Below, in pieces: positions 8,134-16,419 of a DNA stretch of 64,000 nucleotides. Positions within the stretch are counted from its first letter, which is position 1. Every line of letters begins with the position of its first letter. The DNA lies in contig NZ_BLKZ01000001.1 of assembly GCF_010723575.1 (NCBI RefSeq), positions 3,224,001-3,288,000 on the forward strand, written 5' to 3'. The stretch is from Mycobacterium bourgelatii (GTDB lineage Bacteria; Actinomycetota; Actinomycetes; Mycobacteriales; Mycobacteriaceae). The notes below the pieces were generated by a model. That model was not told the DNA's origin, ran no database searches, and was given only the letters and a program-made list of their open reading frames with translations. The translations under genes and the position numbers were made by a program.

Positions 8134-8898
8134 GTGACTGCCACACCGTCTCCTGACGAACCCCACCAGATCCACGAGTTGGCGGGTTACCCGATCACAC
8201 CGCCACCGTTGGTTCGGCCGGTCACCTTCGACCAATTCTGGCGCGACCTGACCTTCATCCATTGGCCGGTAACGCCGGACAGCATCGCGCACCTATACCC
8301 GCCGGGGACCCGTCCCGATGTCTTCGCCGACGGGCTGACCTACGTGGGACTGGTGCCGTTCACCATGACCACCAAACTGGGTGCGGCGCTGCCGCTTCCC
8401 TATCTCGGGTCATTCCATGAAACCAACGTGCGGCTGTACTCGATCGACGACGCCGGACGGCACGGGGTGCTGTTCCGATCGCTGGAAACCGCTCGCCTGG
8501 CGGTGGTGCCGGTAACCCGGATCGGGCTCGGCGTTCCCTACACCTGGGCGAAAATGCGAATAACACGCTCCGGCAACCAAATTACGTATCACAGCGTGCG
8601 ACGCTGGCCCCAGCGCGGACTGCGCAACCGGGTGACGGTCGCCGTCGGCGACGTGATCGAACCCACCCCGCTTGAAGTTTGGCTCACCGCACGCTGGGGC
8701 GCGCACACCCGCAAGGGCGGCCGCACCTGGTGGCTCCCGAACGTGCACGACGAATGGCCGCTGCAGGCCACCGAAATCGTCGAACTGCACGACGAACTGG
8801 TCCAGGCGGCCGGAGTACGGCCCGCCGGCGACCGGCTGCGTGCCCTCTTCTCGCCCGGCGTCCGCACCCAGTTCGGACGCCCCTGCATCGTTCAATAG
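8134..8898 (+). CDS. DUF2071 (YqjF-like) protein, Rv1927-like
   Basis: A 254-residue protein of the DUF2071 family: FDQFWRDLTFIHWPVTPDSIAHLYPPGTRPD at the start, then YVGLVPFTM and the family core SFHETNVRLYSIDDAGRHGVLF. The fold is distantly like acetoacetate decarboxylase, but no reaction is established. GTG 8134 gives a family-typical start and a length close to M. tuberculosis Rv1927 (about 257 aa). Its last bases overlap the convergent zinc-ribbon-like gene by seven bases. Confidence 0.85.
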   Translation: MTATPSPDEPHQIHELAGYPITPPPLVRPVTFDQFWRDLTFIHWPVTPDSIAHLYPPGTRPDVFADGLTYVGLVPFTMTTKLGAALPLPYLGSFHETNVRLYSIDDAGRHGVLFRSLETARLAVVPVTRIGLGVPYTWAKMRITRSGNQITYHSVRRWPQRGLRNRVTVAVGDVIEPTPLEVWLTARWGAHTRKGGRTWWLPNVHDEWPLQATEIVELHDELVQAAGVRPAGDRLRALFSPGVRTQFGRPCIVQ

Positions 8899-9326
8899 GA
8901 GAGCACGTGAAAGTGCCCGTCGGGGCAACTGCCTTCAACGCCACTGAACGGCCCGTCGTCGAATTCCCGCCAATCCCAATGCTCGCCGCAGTAACACGCC
9001 GCACACTCCGGACAGTGAAAAGGCGCGTACGCGTAGCCCATTCGGTATAGCGCCGCTGCGTCCCCGTCTGCGATCGCGTACGTTATCCACTCCACGCGCT
9101 CGCTCGAGACGGGATTGGTGGCGACTCCGAAGAAAGTCTCCACCAGCAGCGCGGCCTGCCGCATCGGCCGATACATCACATCGAGCTCGGCCAAAGCCTG
9201 CAGAGCGGGCCCCGCATCCTCGGCCACCTCATCGGCGGGGGTGAGGAACTTGACGCGACCCGCTAGCCCGCCGCAGGCCGCGCAACTGAATCGGGCCTCG
9301 CCCGGCTCAGGGAACGGTGTATCCAC
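8892..9326 (-). CDS. Cys-rich hypothetical protein (possible zinc ribbon)
   Basis: A 144-residue protein with four Cys/His clusters: FSCAACGG near residue 14, FHCPECAACYCGEHW near 103-117, and SCPDGHFHVL near the C-terminus. This suggests one or two zinc sites built from distant halves. The start overlaps the end of the upstream SDR gene by 20 bases on the same strand, so the two are probably co-transcribed and translationally coupled. The middle (about 30-95) is helical and acidic. Not a family I can name; function unknown. Confidence 0.75.
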   Translation of the reverse strand: MDTPFPEPGEARFSCAACGGLAGRVKFLTPADEVAEDAGPALQALAELDVMYRPMRQAALLVETFFGVATNPVSSERVEWITYAIADGDAAALYRMGYAYAPFHCPECAACYCGEHWDWREFDDGPFSGVEGSCPDGHFHVLSY

Positions 9327-10074
9327 CGTCGATCACAATGTCGGAACCCGTCATGTAACTGGAGGCCTCGCTCGCCAAATAGAGGTATAGGCCGGTGAGT
9401 TCTTCGGGGCGACCGATGCGGCCGAGCGGAATCTTGGGTTTCCACAGCGCATGAAGCTCGGACAGCGGCTCGACCAACTCGGTGAGGATGTAGCCCGGGC
9501 TGACGCTGTTCACCCGGATGTTGTGCGGAGCCATTTCCAGTGCCAAAGCCTTGGTCAGCTGAATCACCGCGGCCTTGGACGCGCAGTAGTGGCCCATCGG
9601 TTGGGAGACGTTGATGATGTGTCCGGACATGGAGGCCGTGGTGATGATGGATCCACCCCGACCCTGCGCGACCATCGCCCTGGCCGCCGCCTGCGCGGTG
9701 AGGAACACCCCGGTGACGTTGGTGTCCTGAATGCGTTGGAAATCCTCGAGCGACATGTCCAACAGCGGTGCGAGTTCGAGGATGCCGGCGTTGGCGACGG
9801 CGATGTCAATTCCTCCCAACTCGGCGATGACCTTGTCCACCATGCCGGTCACCTGGTCCGGATCAGTCACATCGCAAGCGATGGGCAAGGCGGTGCCGCC
9901 GGCCGCGGCGATCTCGTCGGCGACCTTCTGCAAGACATCGAAATGCCTTGCCGCAATGGCAACTTGCGCCCCAGCCTCCGCGTACGCCAGCGCCACCCGC
10001 TTGCCGATCCCGGTGGACGCTCCGGTGATCAGCGCCGTTTTGCCATGCAAGTCGAACAGCTTCAATACGCCCAC
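9307..10074 (-). CDS. SDR family oxidoreductase, Rv1928c-like
   Basis: A classical short-chain dehydrogenase of about 255 residues: cofactor motif TGASTGIG, NAG motif (VANAGI), catalytic Ser in TASMSG and YxxxK as YCASK, and a PG motif (SPGYI). GTG 10074 is chosen because it gives the length of M. tuberculosis Rv1928c. A TTG at 10110 would add 12 residues but overlap the divergent NTF2-like gene. The divergent starts are only 19 bases apart, so promoters must overlap. Likely an NAD(P)-dependent alcohol/ketone enzyme; substrate unknown. Confidence 0.87.
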   Translation of the reverse strand: MGVLKLFDLHGKTALITGASTGIGKRVALAYAEAGAQVAIAARHFDVLQKVADEIAAAGGTALPIACDVTDPDQVTGMVDKVIAELGGIDIAVANAGILELAPLLDMSLEDFQRIQDTNVTGVFLTAQAAARAMVAQGRGGSIITTASMSGHIINVSQPMGHYCASKAAVIQLTKALALEMAPHNIRVNSVSPGYILTELVEPLSELHALWKPKIPLGRIGRPEELTGLYLYLASEASSYMTGSDIVIDGGYTVP

Positions 10075-10093
10075 GCGTTCTAGTGTGTCCGCT

Positions 10094-10570
10094 ATGGGCA
10101 AGTTCACCAAGGCAGAGATCGAGGAAGCCGTCAGGCACTACACCGCCGTCGCCGAGGGGTGCTCAGCCTCCGGCGACTGGAGTCCCTTTGCGGATTTGTT
10201 CACCGAGGATGTCGTCTACACCGAACACCACTACGGGGTCTTCCACGGGCGCGAGGCGGTCCGTGAGTGGATCGTGGCGGTGATGGCCCCCTTCCCGCAC
10301 ATGCGATTTCCGTCCGAATGGATCGCCTACGACGAAGACAACGACGCCGTGGTGATGATGATCAAGAACTTGCTCGACCACCCGACCGACCCCAACGGAG
10401 AGCCGTTCTGGTTTCCGAACTGGACCAGGCTGGTCTACGCCGGGGACGGCTTGTTCTCCAGCGAGGAGGACATTTACAACCCGAACCGCGATGCGCCGGG
10501 TGTTGTCGGCGCCTGGCTGGAAGCCGGTGGCCGACTGGCCTCGACGAAGTTTCTCGAACCGAAAGGGTGA
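10094..10570 (+). CDS. NTF2-like (SnoaL-type) protein
   Basis: A 158-residue NTF2-like fold protein. A first helix (MGKFTKAEIEEAVRHYTAVAEGC) is followed by WSPFADLFTEDVVYTEHHYGVFHGREAVREWIV, the cone-shaped core typical of SnoaL/limonene-epoxide-hydrolase-like proteins. Conserved Trp and acidic residues line the predicted pocket (PFWFPNWTRLVYAG). Such proteins are often isomerases, cyclases or hydrolases of small lipophilic ligands. Divergent from the SDR and probably functionally linked; the specific role is unknown. It ends in a tandem repeat that also supplies the stop of the convergent gene. Confidence 0.8.
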   Translation: MGKFTKAEIEEAVRHYTAVAEGCSASGDWSPFADLFTEDVVYTEHHYGVFHGREAVREWIVAVMAPFPHMRFPSEWIAYDEDNDAVVMMIKNLLDHPTDPNGEPFWFPNWTRLVYAGDGLFSSEEDIYNPNRDAPGVVGAWLEAGGRLASTKFLEPKG

Positions 10571-10594
10571 TCAGACGCGCCTGATCAGACGCGC
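10568..10594. repeat. Tandem duplication of TGATCAGACGCGC at gene junction
   Basis: Two identical 13-base copies (10568-10580 and 10582-10594) are separated by one C. The first supplies the TGA of the NTF2-like gene. The second supplies the stop, TGA on the reverse strand, of the DJ-1-like gene. Confidence 0.8.
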
Positions 10595-11322
10595 TCCAAA
10601 ACCCGCCTGCGCCGACGAGACCGCACCGCGTGCAGCGCCCGTTCCCAGGCCAACAACGTTCCTGCCTTGAGCGCGGCCGGTGTCGCATTGTCCTTGGACA
10701 GCAACGCGGTCGCCGCCGCTTTGGTGGTGGCGGAAGCCTTCGACATGTGGCCAGAGTCGAACGGTGGCTGTGGGTCGTACTCGAGCATCAGCTGAATGGC
10801 CTTGGCGCGGCCTTCACCACCGAGCCGGCCGGCCAACCACAGCCCGAGGTCAATCCCCGCGGACACGCCCGCGCTGGTAATGACATTGTCCTGGTGCACA
10901 ATTCGTTCGTCGCCTACGGGCGTGACGCCGAACGCCTTCAGCGCGGGAAGACTGATCCAGTGCGACGTCGCACGGCGGTCCTGCAGCAGGCCCGCGGACG
11001 CCAGGATCAACGAGCCAGAGCACACCGAGGCCGTCCAGGTGGCGGTCTTGTGGGCCTGGCGCAGCCATTCCAGCAACTTCTCGTCCCGCGCGGCCACCGG
11101 CGTTCCCGGTCCGCCCGGCACGACAATCACGTCGGGCGAGGGAGTTTCGGCCAGCGAGTGCGTGGCGCCAATGACCAGAACGCCGGAGTCGGCGGTGACC
11201 GGTCCGGCCTCGTGCCAGACGAAACGCACCTCGGTCTGCGGCAGATTCCGCAACACCTCGTAGGGGCCGATCATGTCCAACGCGGTAAAGCCCGGGTATG
11301 CCACAAACGCGATCTGGGTCAT
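10585..11322 (-). CDS. DJ-1/PfpI family protein (isonitrile hydratase-like)
   Basis: A 245-residue DJ-1/PfpI protein. It begins MTQIAFVAYPGFTALDMIGPYEVL, has the acid/GG element VPGGPGTP and the nucleophile elbow ASVCSGSLILASAGLL with its Cys near 104, then the RRATSHWISL segment seen in isonitrile hydratase-like members. The extra C-terminal basic helix is unusual. It lies 16 bases downstream of a GlxA-type regulator on the same strand, so the pair is probably one operon. M. tuberculosis Rv1930c, adjacent to Rv1931c, is the likely counterpart, though shorter. Substrate unknown. Confidence 0.87.
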   Translation of the reverse strand: MTQIAFVAYPGFTALDMIGPYEVLRNLPQTEVRFVWHEAGPVTADSGVLVIGATHSLAETPSPDVIVVPGGPGTPVAARDEKLLEWLRQAHKTATWTASVCSGSLILASAGLLQDRRATSHWISLPALKAFGVTPVGDERIVHQDNVITSAGVSAGIDLGLWLAGRLGGEGRAKAIQLMLEYDPQPPFDSGHMSKASATTKAAATALLSKDNATPAALKAGTLLAWERALHAVRSRRRRRVLERV

Positions 11323-11338
11323 GTCATCTCCTTAGTTG

Positions 11339-12298
11339 TCAAGCAAAAGCTTTGCGGTACTGGTCCGGCGAGATGCCGACCCGGCGAATGAAATTGCGCC
11401 GCATGGTTTCTGCGGTGCCGAAGCCACACCGAGCGGCGATCGCCACCACGGTGTCGTCGGTCTCCTCCAACTGCCGGCGCGCGGCCTCGGTGCGGATGCG
11501 CTCGACGTATTGGCCCGGCGCCTCACCGACCTCTTCGGTGAACACCCGGGTGAAGTGCCGCGGACTCATGGCCGCCCGCTGAGCCAGTTCCTCGATGCTG
11601 TGTGATCCACCCGGTTGCGCCTCGATCGCTTCCTGAACCTCGCGGATCGACGGGCGCTTGGCCCGGGGCATCCACACCGGCGCGGCGAACTGCGTCTGGC
11701 CGCCGGGGCGGCGCAGGTACAGGACGAGCCAACGGGCGACCGTTTGCGCGACTTCGGTGCCATGGTCGTCTTCGATCAGTGACAGCGCGAGATCGATACC
11801 CGAGGTGACGCCGGCGGCGGTCCAGACCTTCTCGGAACTGCGCATGAAGATCGGGTCCGGATTGACGTCGACGCCCGGAAACTCACGAGCCAACCGATCG
11901 GCGAATGCCCAGTGCGTGGTTACCCGGCAGCCGTCCAGCAGCCCCGCCTCCGCCGCCAGGAATGCGCCCGTGCAGACCGTCACGACGCGTCGCGCGGTGT
12001 CGGCAACAGCCTTGATCCAGGCCAGGAGCTCCGCATCGGTCCGCGCGGCGTCGACCCCGGCGCCGCCCGGCACGATGACGGTGTCAATGCAGTCTGTGAC
12101 GTCACTCGGATCGGGCAACGGCGTCGACACGAACGCCAGGCCGGTTGGGGTCGTGATGGGCTGACCGTCCAGGGAGCCCACCAGCACGTCGTATCCGCTG
12201 TTCGTCAGCATCGATGCGCCGGTGAACACGTCATAGGGCCCCACGATGTCGAGCGACTGCACGCCCGGGAAGCCGACGATGACCACTTTGCGGGGCAT
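11339..12298 (-). CDS. GlxA-type AraC family transcriptional regulator
   Basis: About 319 residues: an N-terminal DJ-1/PfpI-like sensor domain (VVIVGFPGVQSLDIVGPYDVF; nucleophile-like VCTGAFLAAEAGLL) followed by two AraC helix-turn-helix motifs (SIEELAQRAAMSPRHFTRVF and VVAIAARCGFGTAETMRRNF). This architecture is typical of GlxA regulators, which often control a neighbouring DJ-1 enzyme. ATG 12298 gives the usual MPRKVVIVGF start; an upstream ATG at 12316 adds six residues. Counterpart of M. tuberculosis Rv1931c. It probably regulates its own operon with the downstream DJ-1 gene. Confidence 0.88.
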   Translation of the reverse strand: MPRKVVIVGFPGVQSLDIVGPYDVFTGASMLTNSGYDVLVGSLDGQPITTPTGLAFVSTPLPDPSDVTDCIDTVIVPGGAGVDAARTDAELLAWIKAVADTARRVVTVCTGAFLAAEAGLLDGCRVTTHWAFADRLAREFPGVDVNPDPIFMRSSEKVWTAAGVTSGIDLALSLIEDDHGTEVAQTVARWLVLYLRRPGGQTQFAAPVWMPRAKRPSIREVQEAIEAQPGGSHSIEELAQRAAMSPRHFTRVFTEEVGEAPGQYVERIRTEAARRQLEETDDTVVAIAARCGFGTAETMRRNFIRRVGISPDQYRKAFA

Positions 12299-12426
12299 AC
12301 ATCCCATCTTGGCCACCGCAGATCGTGGCGTCTATGACATGTACCCCACAAATCAGGACACAGCGGCGCCCTGGCCCGGCTTAGCCCGGGTAAACGCCGC
12401 CTCAGCGGCCTTGGCAGACTGTGCCC

Positions 12427-12924
12427 ATGGCACAGATAACCCTGCGTGGGAACCCGATCAACACCGTCGGCGAGCTACCCGAGGTCGGCTCTCCGGCCCC
12501 GAGTTTCACCCTGACCGGAGCGGATCTCGGGTCGGTGAGCAGCGATCAGTTCCAGGGAAAGCCCTTGCTGCTGAACATCTTCCCGTCCGTCGACACGCCA
12601 GTGTGTGCGACGAGCGTGCGCACCTTCAATGAGCGCGCCGCCGCCAGTGGTGGCACCGTGCTGTGTGTATCGAAGGATCTGCCGTTCGCCCAGAAGCGCT
12701 TCTGCGGCGCGGAGGGCATCGAAAACGTGACCACCGCGTCGGCGTTCCGGGACAGCTTTGGCGAGGCCTACGGGGTCACCATCGCCGACGGACCGATGGC
12801 CGGGCTATTGGCGCGGGCGATCGTGGTGATCGGCGCCGACGGGAACGTCGCCTACACCGAGCTCGTGCCGGAGATCGCACAAGAGCCGGACTACGACGCC
12901 GCCCTGGCCGCGGCGAACGCCTGA
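12427..12924 (+). CDS. tpx: Thiol peroxidase Tpx (atypical 2-Cys peroxiredoxin)
   Basis: A 165-residue cytosolic peroxiredoxin nearly identical by eye to M. tuberculosis Tpx (Rv1932). The peroxidatic Cys60 lies in VDTPVCATSV, the resolving Cys93 in KRFCGAEG, and a third Cys80 in TVLCVSKD. The enzyme reduces hydroperoxides with thioredoxin and protects against oxidative and nitrosative stress. ATG 12427 is used; a GTG six bases upstream would add two residues. Monocistronic, convergent with fadE18. Confidence 0.97.
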   Translation: MAQITLRGNPINTVGELPEVGSPAPSFTLTGADLGSVSSDQFQGKPLLLNIFPSVDTPVCATSVRTFNERAAASGGTVLCVSKDLPFAQKRFCGAEGIENVTTASAFRDSFGEAYGVTIADGPMAGLLARAIVVIGADGNVAYTELVPEIAQEPDYDAALAAANA

Positions 12925-12942
12925 CGTTCCGACCGCTCGCGG

Positions 12943-13995
12943 TCAAAGACCGACGCGGTCGGCCAGTAGGGCGCGGTGCTGGGCGCTACTGCCGAACATC
13001 GCTTCGGCGCTCTTGGCCCGGCGGAAGTAGCGATGCAGGTCGTGCTCCCAGGTGAACGCGATACCACCGTGCACCTGAATGGCCGAGCCGGCGCATAAGG
13101 CGAAGGTGTCCGCCGCCTGGGCCTTCGCCAGGGGCGCGGTGACAGCGAGTTCGCGGTCGTCGACGGCGTTCATGGCTGCGTACATGACGGTGGCCCGGGT
13201 CGCGTCCACCTCGATCAGCATGTCGGCGCAGGCGTGTTTGACCGCCTGGAACGAACCGATCGGACGGTCGAATTGCCGTCGGCTGCGGGCATATTCCACG
13301 GCCATGTCCAGACACGCCTCCGCTCCGCCGAGCATCTCGGCGGCCAGCAGCACTCGGGCCGCGTCGAGGACGCGTTCGATGTCGTCAGCGGAGCCCGCGG
13401 CTAATACCTCGGCCGGAGTCTGAAGCAGTTGCAGCGCGGCGACCGGACGGGTGGCGTCGAACGAGTTCAACGGCGTCACCGTGACTCCCGCCGCGGCGGC
13501 CGCCACGACATGCAGGCGCACCGCGCCATCCGCCGCTGCGGGCACCACGAAGACGTCGGCAACGTGACCGTGCAGCACCGGGGTGCAGTGGCCGGTCAGC
13601 ACCGTGCGGCCATCGCGGCGTTCGGCGCGCACATTCGTTGTCGAGAAGTCACCGCCACACCACGCGAGCGTTCCGATTTGCTCCCCGCTGAGCAGGCCGG
13701 CCAGCAGTGTCTTGCACTGCTCCTCATCGCCCGTGCGCAGGATCGCCTCTATGGCAAACATCGTGGCCGCGAACGGAACCGGCGACAGCACCCGGCCGAA
13801 CTCCTCGAACGCGATGGCGGTTTCGACGAGGGTCGCCCCCACTCCGCCGTACTCCGGGGGCACATGCAATCCGGGCAACTCGAGCTCGTAGCACAGCCGC
13901 CGCCACAGCCTGTTTTCCTGACCGTCCCCGCTATGCAAGAAGCCGCGCAATGAAGCCCGGAGAGCATCTTGTTCGGCGCTGTATTGGAAGTCCAT
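12943..13995 (-). CDS. fadE18: Acyl-CoA dehydrogenase FadE18-like
   Basis: A 350-residue acyl-CoA dehydrogenase: N-terminal helical domain with PPEYGGVGATLVETAIAFEE, middle beta domain, and C-terminal helices with ARSRRQFDRPIGSFQAVKH, then QVHGGIAFTWEHDLHRYFRRA. In GIAFTWE-type dehydrogenases the Glu is the usual catalytic-base candidate. It starts one base after fadE17 stops, a pairing seen in mycobacterial alpha2beta2 dehydrogenases of sterol or branched acyl-CoA catabolism. Matches M. tuberculosis fadE18 (Rv1933c) next to tpx; there the gene belongs to the Mce3R regulon. Confidence 0.92.
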   Translation of the reverse strand: MDFQYSAEQDALRASLRGFLHSGDGQENRLWRRLCYELELPGLHVPPEYGGVGATLVETAIAFEEFGRVLSPVPFAATMFAIEAILRTGDEEQCKTLLAGLLSGEQIGTLAWCGGDFSTTNVRAERRDGRTVLTGHCTPVLHGHVADVFVVPAAADGAVRLHVVAAAAAGVTVTPLNSFDATRPVAALQLLQTPAEVLAAGSADDIERVLDAARVLLAAEMLGGAEACLDMAVEYARSRRQFDRPIGSFQAVKHACADMLIEVDATRATVMYAAMNAVDDRELAVTAPLAKAQAADTFALCAGSAIQVHGGIAFTWEHDLHRYFRRAKSAEAMFGSSAQHRALLADRVGL

Positions 13996-13996
13996 G

Positions 13997-15226
13997 TCAT
14001 CGCTTCCCGGCCAAGGACGGCTCCTTCGGCAACCCCAGCAGTCGTTCGCCTATCACGTTGCGCTGTATCTGCGAGCTACCGGCATAGATCGTCGCGGCGC
14101 GCGCGTAGAGCAGTTCGTCGATCCAGCAAGCGGGGGAGTTCGCGGTACCCGCCTCCGGAGCCACCCGCGCTCCGCCGTTTCCCGGTCCCGACGGGCAGAT
14201 CGCCTCGAGGCCCAGGATCTCCGCCGCGAGCTCGGTATAGCGGCGGAAGTATTCGCTCCAGATGACCTTGGTGATCGCCGCCTCGGCGCCGGGCAGCTGT
14301 CCGTTCAGGGACAGGGTGAGGCCGCGGTAGCCCCGGTATCGCATGATCTGAACCCGGGAATAGCACCACGCCAACCGATCTCGAATGAGCGGGTCGGTGT
14401 TCAACCCGCGCCTGCGGGCCAGTTCGCACAACCGGTCCAGGTCGCGGCCGAAATCGATGGCCGCGGTGGTGAGCTGTGAGGCGCGTTCGAAGCCGAGCAC
14501 CGTCATCGCGGTGGACCAGCCGTCACCGGGCTCGCCGATGATGTGGTCGGTCTTGGTCCGCGCATCGGTCAGGAACACCTCGCAGAACAGCGAGTGCCCG
14601 GCGGCGTTGACGATCGGCCGAACCACCACTCCGGGCTGGTCCATGGGCACCAGTAGAAACGACAGGCCCTGATGTTTGGGCGCGCTCGGATCCGTTCGCA
14701 CCAGCAGAAAGATCCAGTTCGCCGTCGCCCCCGCCGATGTCCAGATCTTCTGGCCGTTGATCACCCACTCGTCCTCGTCCAAGACCGCCCGGGTACGCAC
14801 GGAGGCCAGATCCGAACCCGCCTCGGGCTCGGAAAAGCCTTGACACCAACGATCTTCACCGCTGAGGATGCGTGGCAGGAAATGCCGCTTCTGCTCCTCG
14901 GTCCCAAGCGCGATCAAGGCGTTGCCCAACAGGTCTATGCCCAGCAGGTCGTTTTCCTCCCGCTCCGGCGCGCCGGCCCGGGCGAACTCCTCGGCCAGTA
15001 CCACCTGCTCGATAGGGGAGAGACCACCGCCGCCGTATTCCTTCGGCCAAGACACGGCGACCAATCCGGCCGCCACCAGCGATTGCCGCCACTGCGCCGC
15101 GAACGCTTCCCGGTCGGCTGGCGCCAGTGCGCCGGGACCCGACCAGCCGGGCGGCAGGTGCTCGGCCAGAAACGCGCGGATCCGGTCGCGGAACGACTCC
15201 GCTTCGGGGGGGTAGGTGATATCCAC
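13997..15226 (-). CDS. fadE17: Acyl-CoA dehydrogenase FadE17-like
   Basis: A 409-residue acyl-CoA dehydrogenase, the same length as M. tuberculosis FadE17 (Rv1934c). It has WPKEYGGGGLSPIEQVVLAEE, the FAD/substrate strand WCQGFSEPEAGSDLASVRT, INGQKIWTSAGATANW, and a C-terminal segment with ARAATIYAGSSQIQRNVIGERLLGLP. The final domain has ATIYAGSSQ where the family often carries the flavin-contacting (G)GSSE/Q loop. It probably forms a heteromeric enzyme with FadE18. The gene lies 15 bases after echA13 and one base before fadE18, so the three form one operon. Confidence 0.93.
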   Translation of the reverse strand: MDITYPPEAESFRDRIRAFLAEHLPPGWSGPGALAPADREAFAAQWRQSLVAAGLVAVSWPKEYGGGGLSPIEQVVLAEEFARAGAPEREENDLLGIDLLGNALIALGTEEQKRHFLPRILSGEDRWCQGFSEPEAGSDLASVRTRAVLDEDEWVINGQKIWTSAGATANWIFLLVRTDPSAPKHQGLSFLLVPMDQPGVVVRPIVNAAGHSLFCEVFLTDARTKTDHIIGEPGDGWSTAMTVLGFERASQLTTAAIDFGRDLDRLCELARRRGLNTDPLIRDRLAWCYSRVQIMRYRGYRGLTLSLNGQLPGAEAAITKVIWSEYFRRYTELAAEILGLEAICPSGPGNGGARVAPEAGTANSPACWIDELLYARAATIYAGSSQIQRNVIGERLLGLPKEPSLAGKR

Positions 15227-15241
15227 GCCGCGCCCCCAGGG

Positions 15242-16204
15242 TCAGGGCCGATGCTTGTTCGCCGGCAGGATCTCCGGTGCTGCGCGCCAGTCGTCGAGGC
15301 CGTACTCGACCGTTCCGTACGACAGCTTCCCGCCGGTGACCTCGGCCCAATGCGCGTGGTTGAGCTGGTGAATCTTGAAGCAACCGTCCAACGCGGTATT
15401 GAATCCCATCGCGTCGACCGTCTGGTTCACCGATTCCTTGATCAGCAGGGCGGCCATGGTAGGCACCTTGGCGATGCGGCGGGCGAATTCGATTGTGCTG
15501 TTGGATAGTTCGTCAAGCGGAAACACCTTGCTCACCATGCCCAGCGCGTGTGCCTCGTCGGCGCCTATGCAGTCGCCGGTGAGCAGCAGTTCTTTGGATT
15601 TGCGCGGACCGAACTCCCAGGGGTGGCCGAAGTACTCGACGCCGCACATGCCGAGCCGTGTTCCGACGACGTCGGCGAAGACGGCGTCCTCGCTGGCCAC
15701 GATCAGATCGCAGCACCAGGCCAGCATCAGGCCTGCCGAAAGCACCGTCCCGTGCACCTGGGCGATGGTGATCTTGCGCAGGTCGCGCCACCTCTTCGTG
15801 TTCTCGAAGTAGTAGTGCCACTCCTGGCGGTTGCGCGACTCGACTCCGCCATAGGTCCCCCCATTGCACTGGTAAGTCGGGTGCTGTCCGGGGCCGGGCG
15901 AACGCTCCCGGACGTCGTCGGCGGACCCGAGGTCGTGGCCGGCCGAGAAGGCGGGGCCGGCCGCCCGCAGGATCACCACCCGGACGACGTCGTCGGCCTC
16001 GGCGAGCTCGAAGGCCGTGCCAAGTTCCACCAGCATTCCGCGGGTCTGGGCGTTGCGTTGCTTGGGCCTGTTGAGGGTGATCGCGGCGATGCGGCCGTCG
16101 TCGATCGTCTCGTATCCGATGAAGTCGAAGCGCGGCAAGGAGCGCTCCCCGTCCGACCGGCGATCGAGCGGACTCCCGTTTGGAGTCGGCAGGGCGACGT
16201 TCAT
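15242..16204 (-). CDS. echA13: Enoyl-CoA hydratase/isomerase EchA13-like
   Basis: A 320-residue crotonase-fold enzyme: AITLNRPKQRNAQTRGMLVELG, oxyanion-hole segments FSAGHDLGS and GTVLSAGLMLAWCCDLIVAS, then FADVVGTRLGM. A glutamate typical of hydratases is not evident at the second active-site loop, where VEYFGHPWEFGPR occurs, so isomerase or hydrolase activity is possible. ATG 16204 follows AAGGAG at good spacing; an in-frame extension to 16312 enters the divergent promoter. First gene of the echA13-fadE17-fadE18 operon, matching M. tuberculosis Rv1935c (about 318 aa). Confidence 0.92.
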   Translation of the reverse strand: MNVALPTPNGSPLDRRSDGERSLPRFDFIGYETIDDGRIAAITLNRPKQRNAQTRGMLVELGTAFELAEADDVVRVVILRAAGPAFSAGHDLGSADDVRERSPGPGQHPTYQCNGGTYGGVESRNRQEWHYYFENTKRWRDLRKITIAQVHGTVLSAGLMLAWCCDLIVASEDAVFADVVGTRLGMCGVEYFGHPWEFGPRKSKELLLTGDCIGADEAHALGMVSKVFPLDELSNSTIEFARRIAKVPTMAALLIKESVNQTVDAMGFNTALDGCFKIHQLNHAHWAEVTGGKLSYGTVEYGLDDWRAAPEILPANKHRP

Positions 16205-16419
16205 GGCAGCTCCTTGTCGGTGCTCACTGCGCGCAGAACAAGTGACCTGTGCGAGATTACGCGGCGGATGACCAACATGTCCATAGCCGATACGCGACTT
16301 GTTCTCGAACATTCACGCAAAAACCCATGCAAAAAGGGTCTTGTGTGCAGTAAAGTATCTTGCTAGTACTGTCATGTACCTACCGAAGACGCCGCGGCCC
16401 CAACCACGAAGGGTGAACG
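16205..16419. promoter_or_regulatory. Divergent promoter region echA13 / LLM monooxygenase operon
   Basis: This 215-base gap separates two outward operons and has an AT-richer core (16300-16375). It contains the inverted repeat TGTTC-TC-GAACA (16300-16311), about 96 bases upstream of echA13. It also holds the Mce3R-type element at 16359-16371, about 48 bases before the LLM gene. In M. tuberculosis both operons are reported to be derepressed without Mce3R, consistent with one operator serving both sides. Confidence 0.65.
16359..16371 (-). promoter_or_regulatory. Putative Mce3R operator (CAGTACTAGCAAG)
   Basis: The reverse strand reads CAGTACTAGCAAG, identical over 13 bases to an element upstream of yrbE3A. 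Flanks also match: GTACATGA before, and ATACTT after versus GTACAT. AGTACT is itself palindromic. Assignment to Mce3R is inference from its known M. tuberculosis regulon and the presence of mce3R in this window. Confidence 0.65.

Noticed and set aside
16300..16311. TGTTCTCGAACA as a LexA or KstR site
   Set aside because: It does not fit TCGAAC-N4-GTTCGA or the KstR consensus TNNAACNNGTTNNA. Kept only as an unassigned inverted repeat.
16359..16371. KstR2 operator
   Set aside because: AGCAAG is present, but the CTTGCT half at KstR2 spacing is absent. The mce3-shared element is the better explanation.
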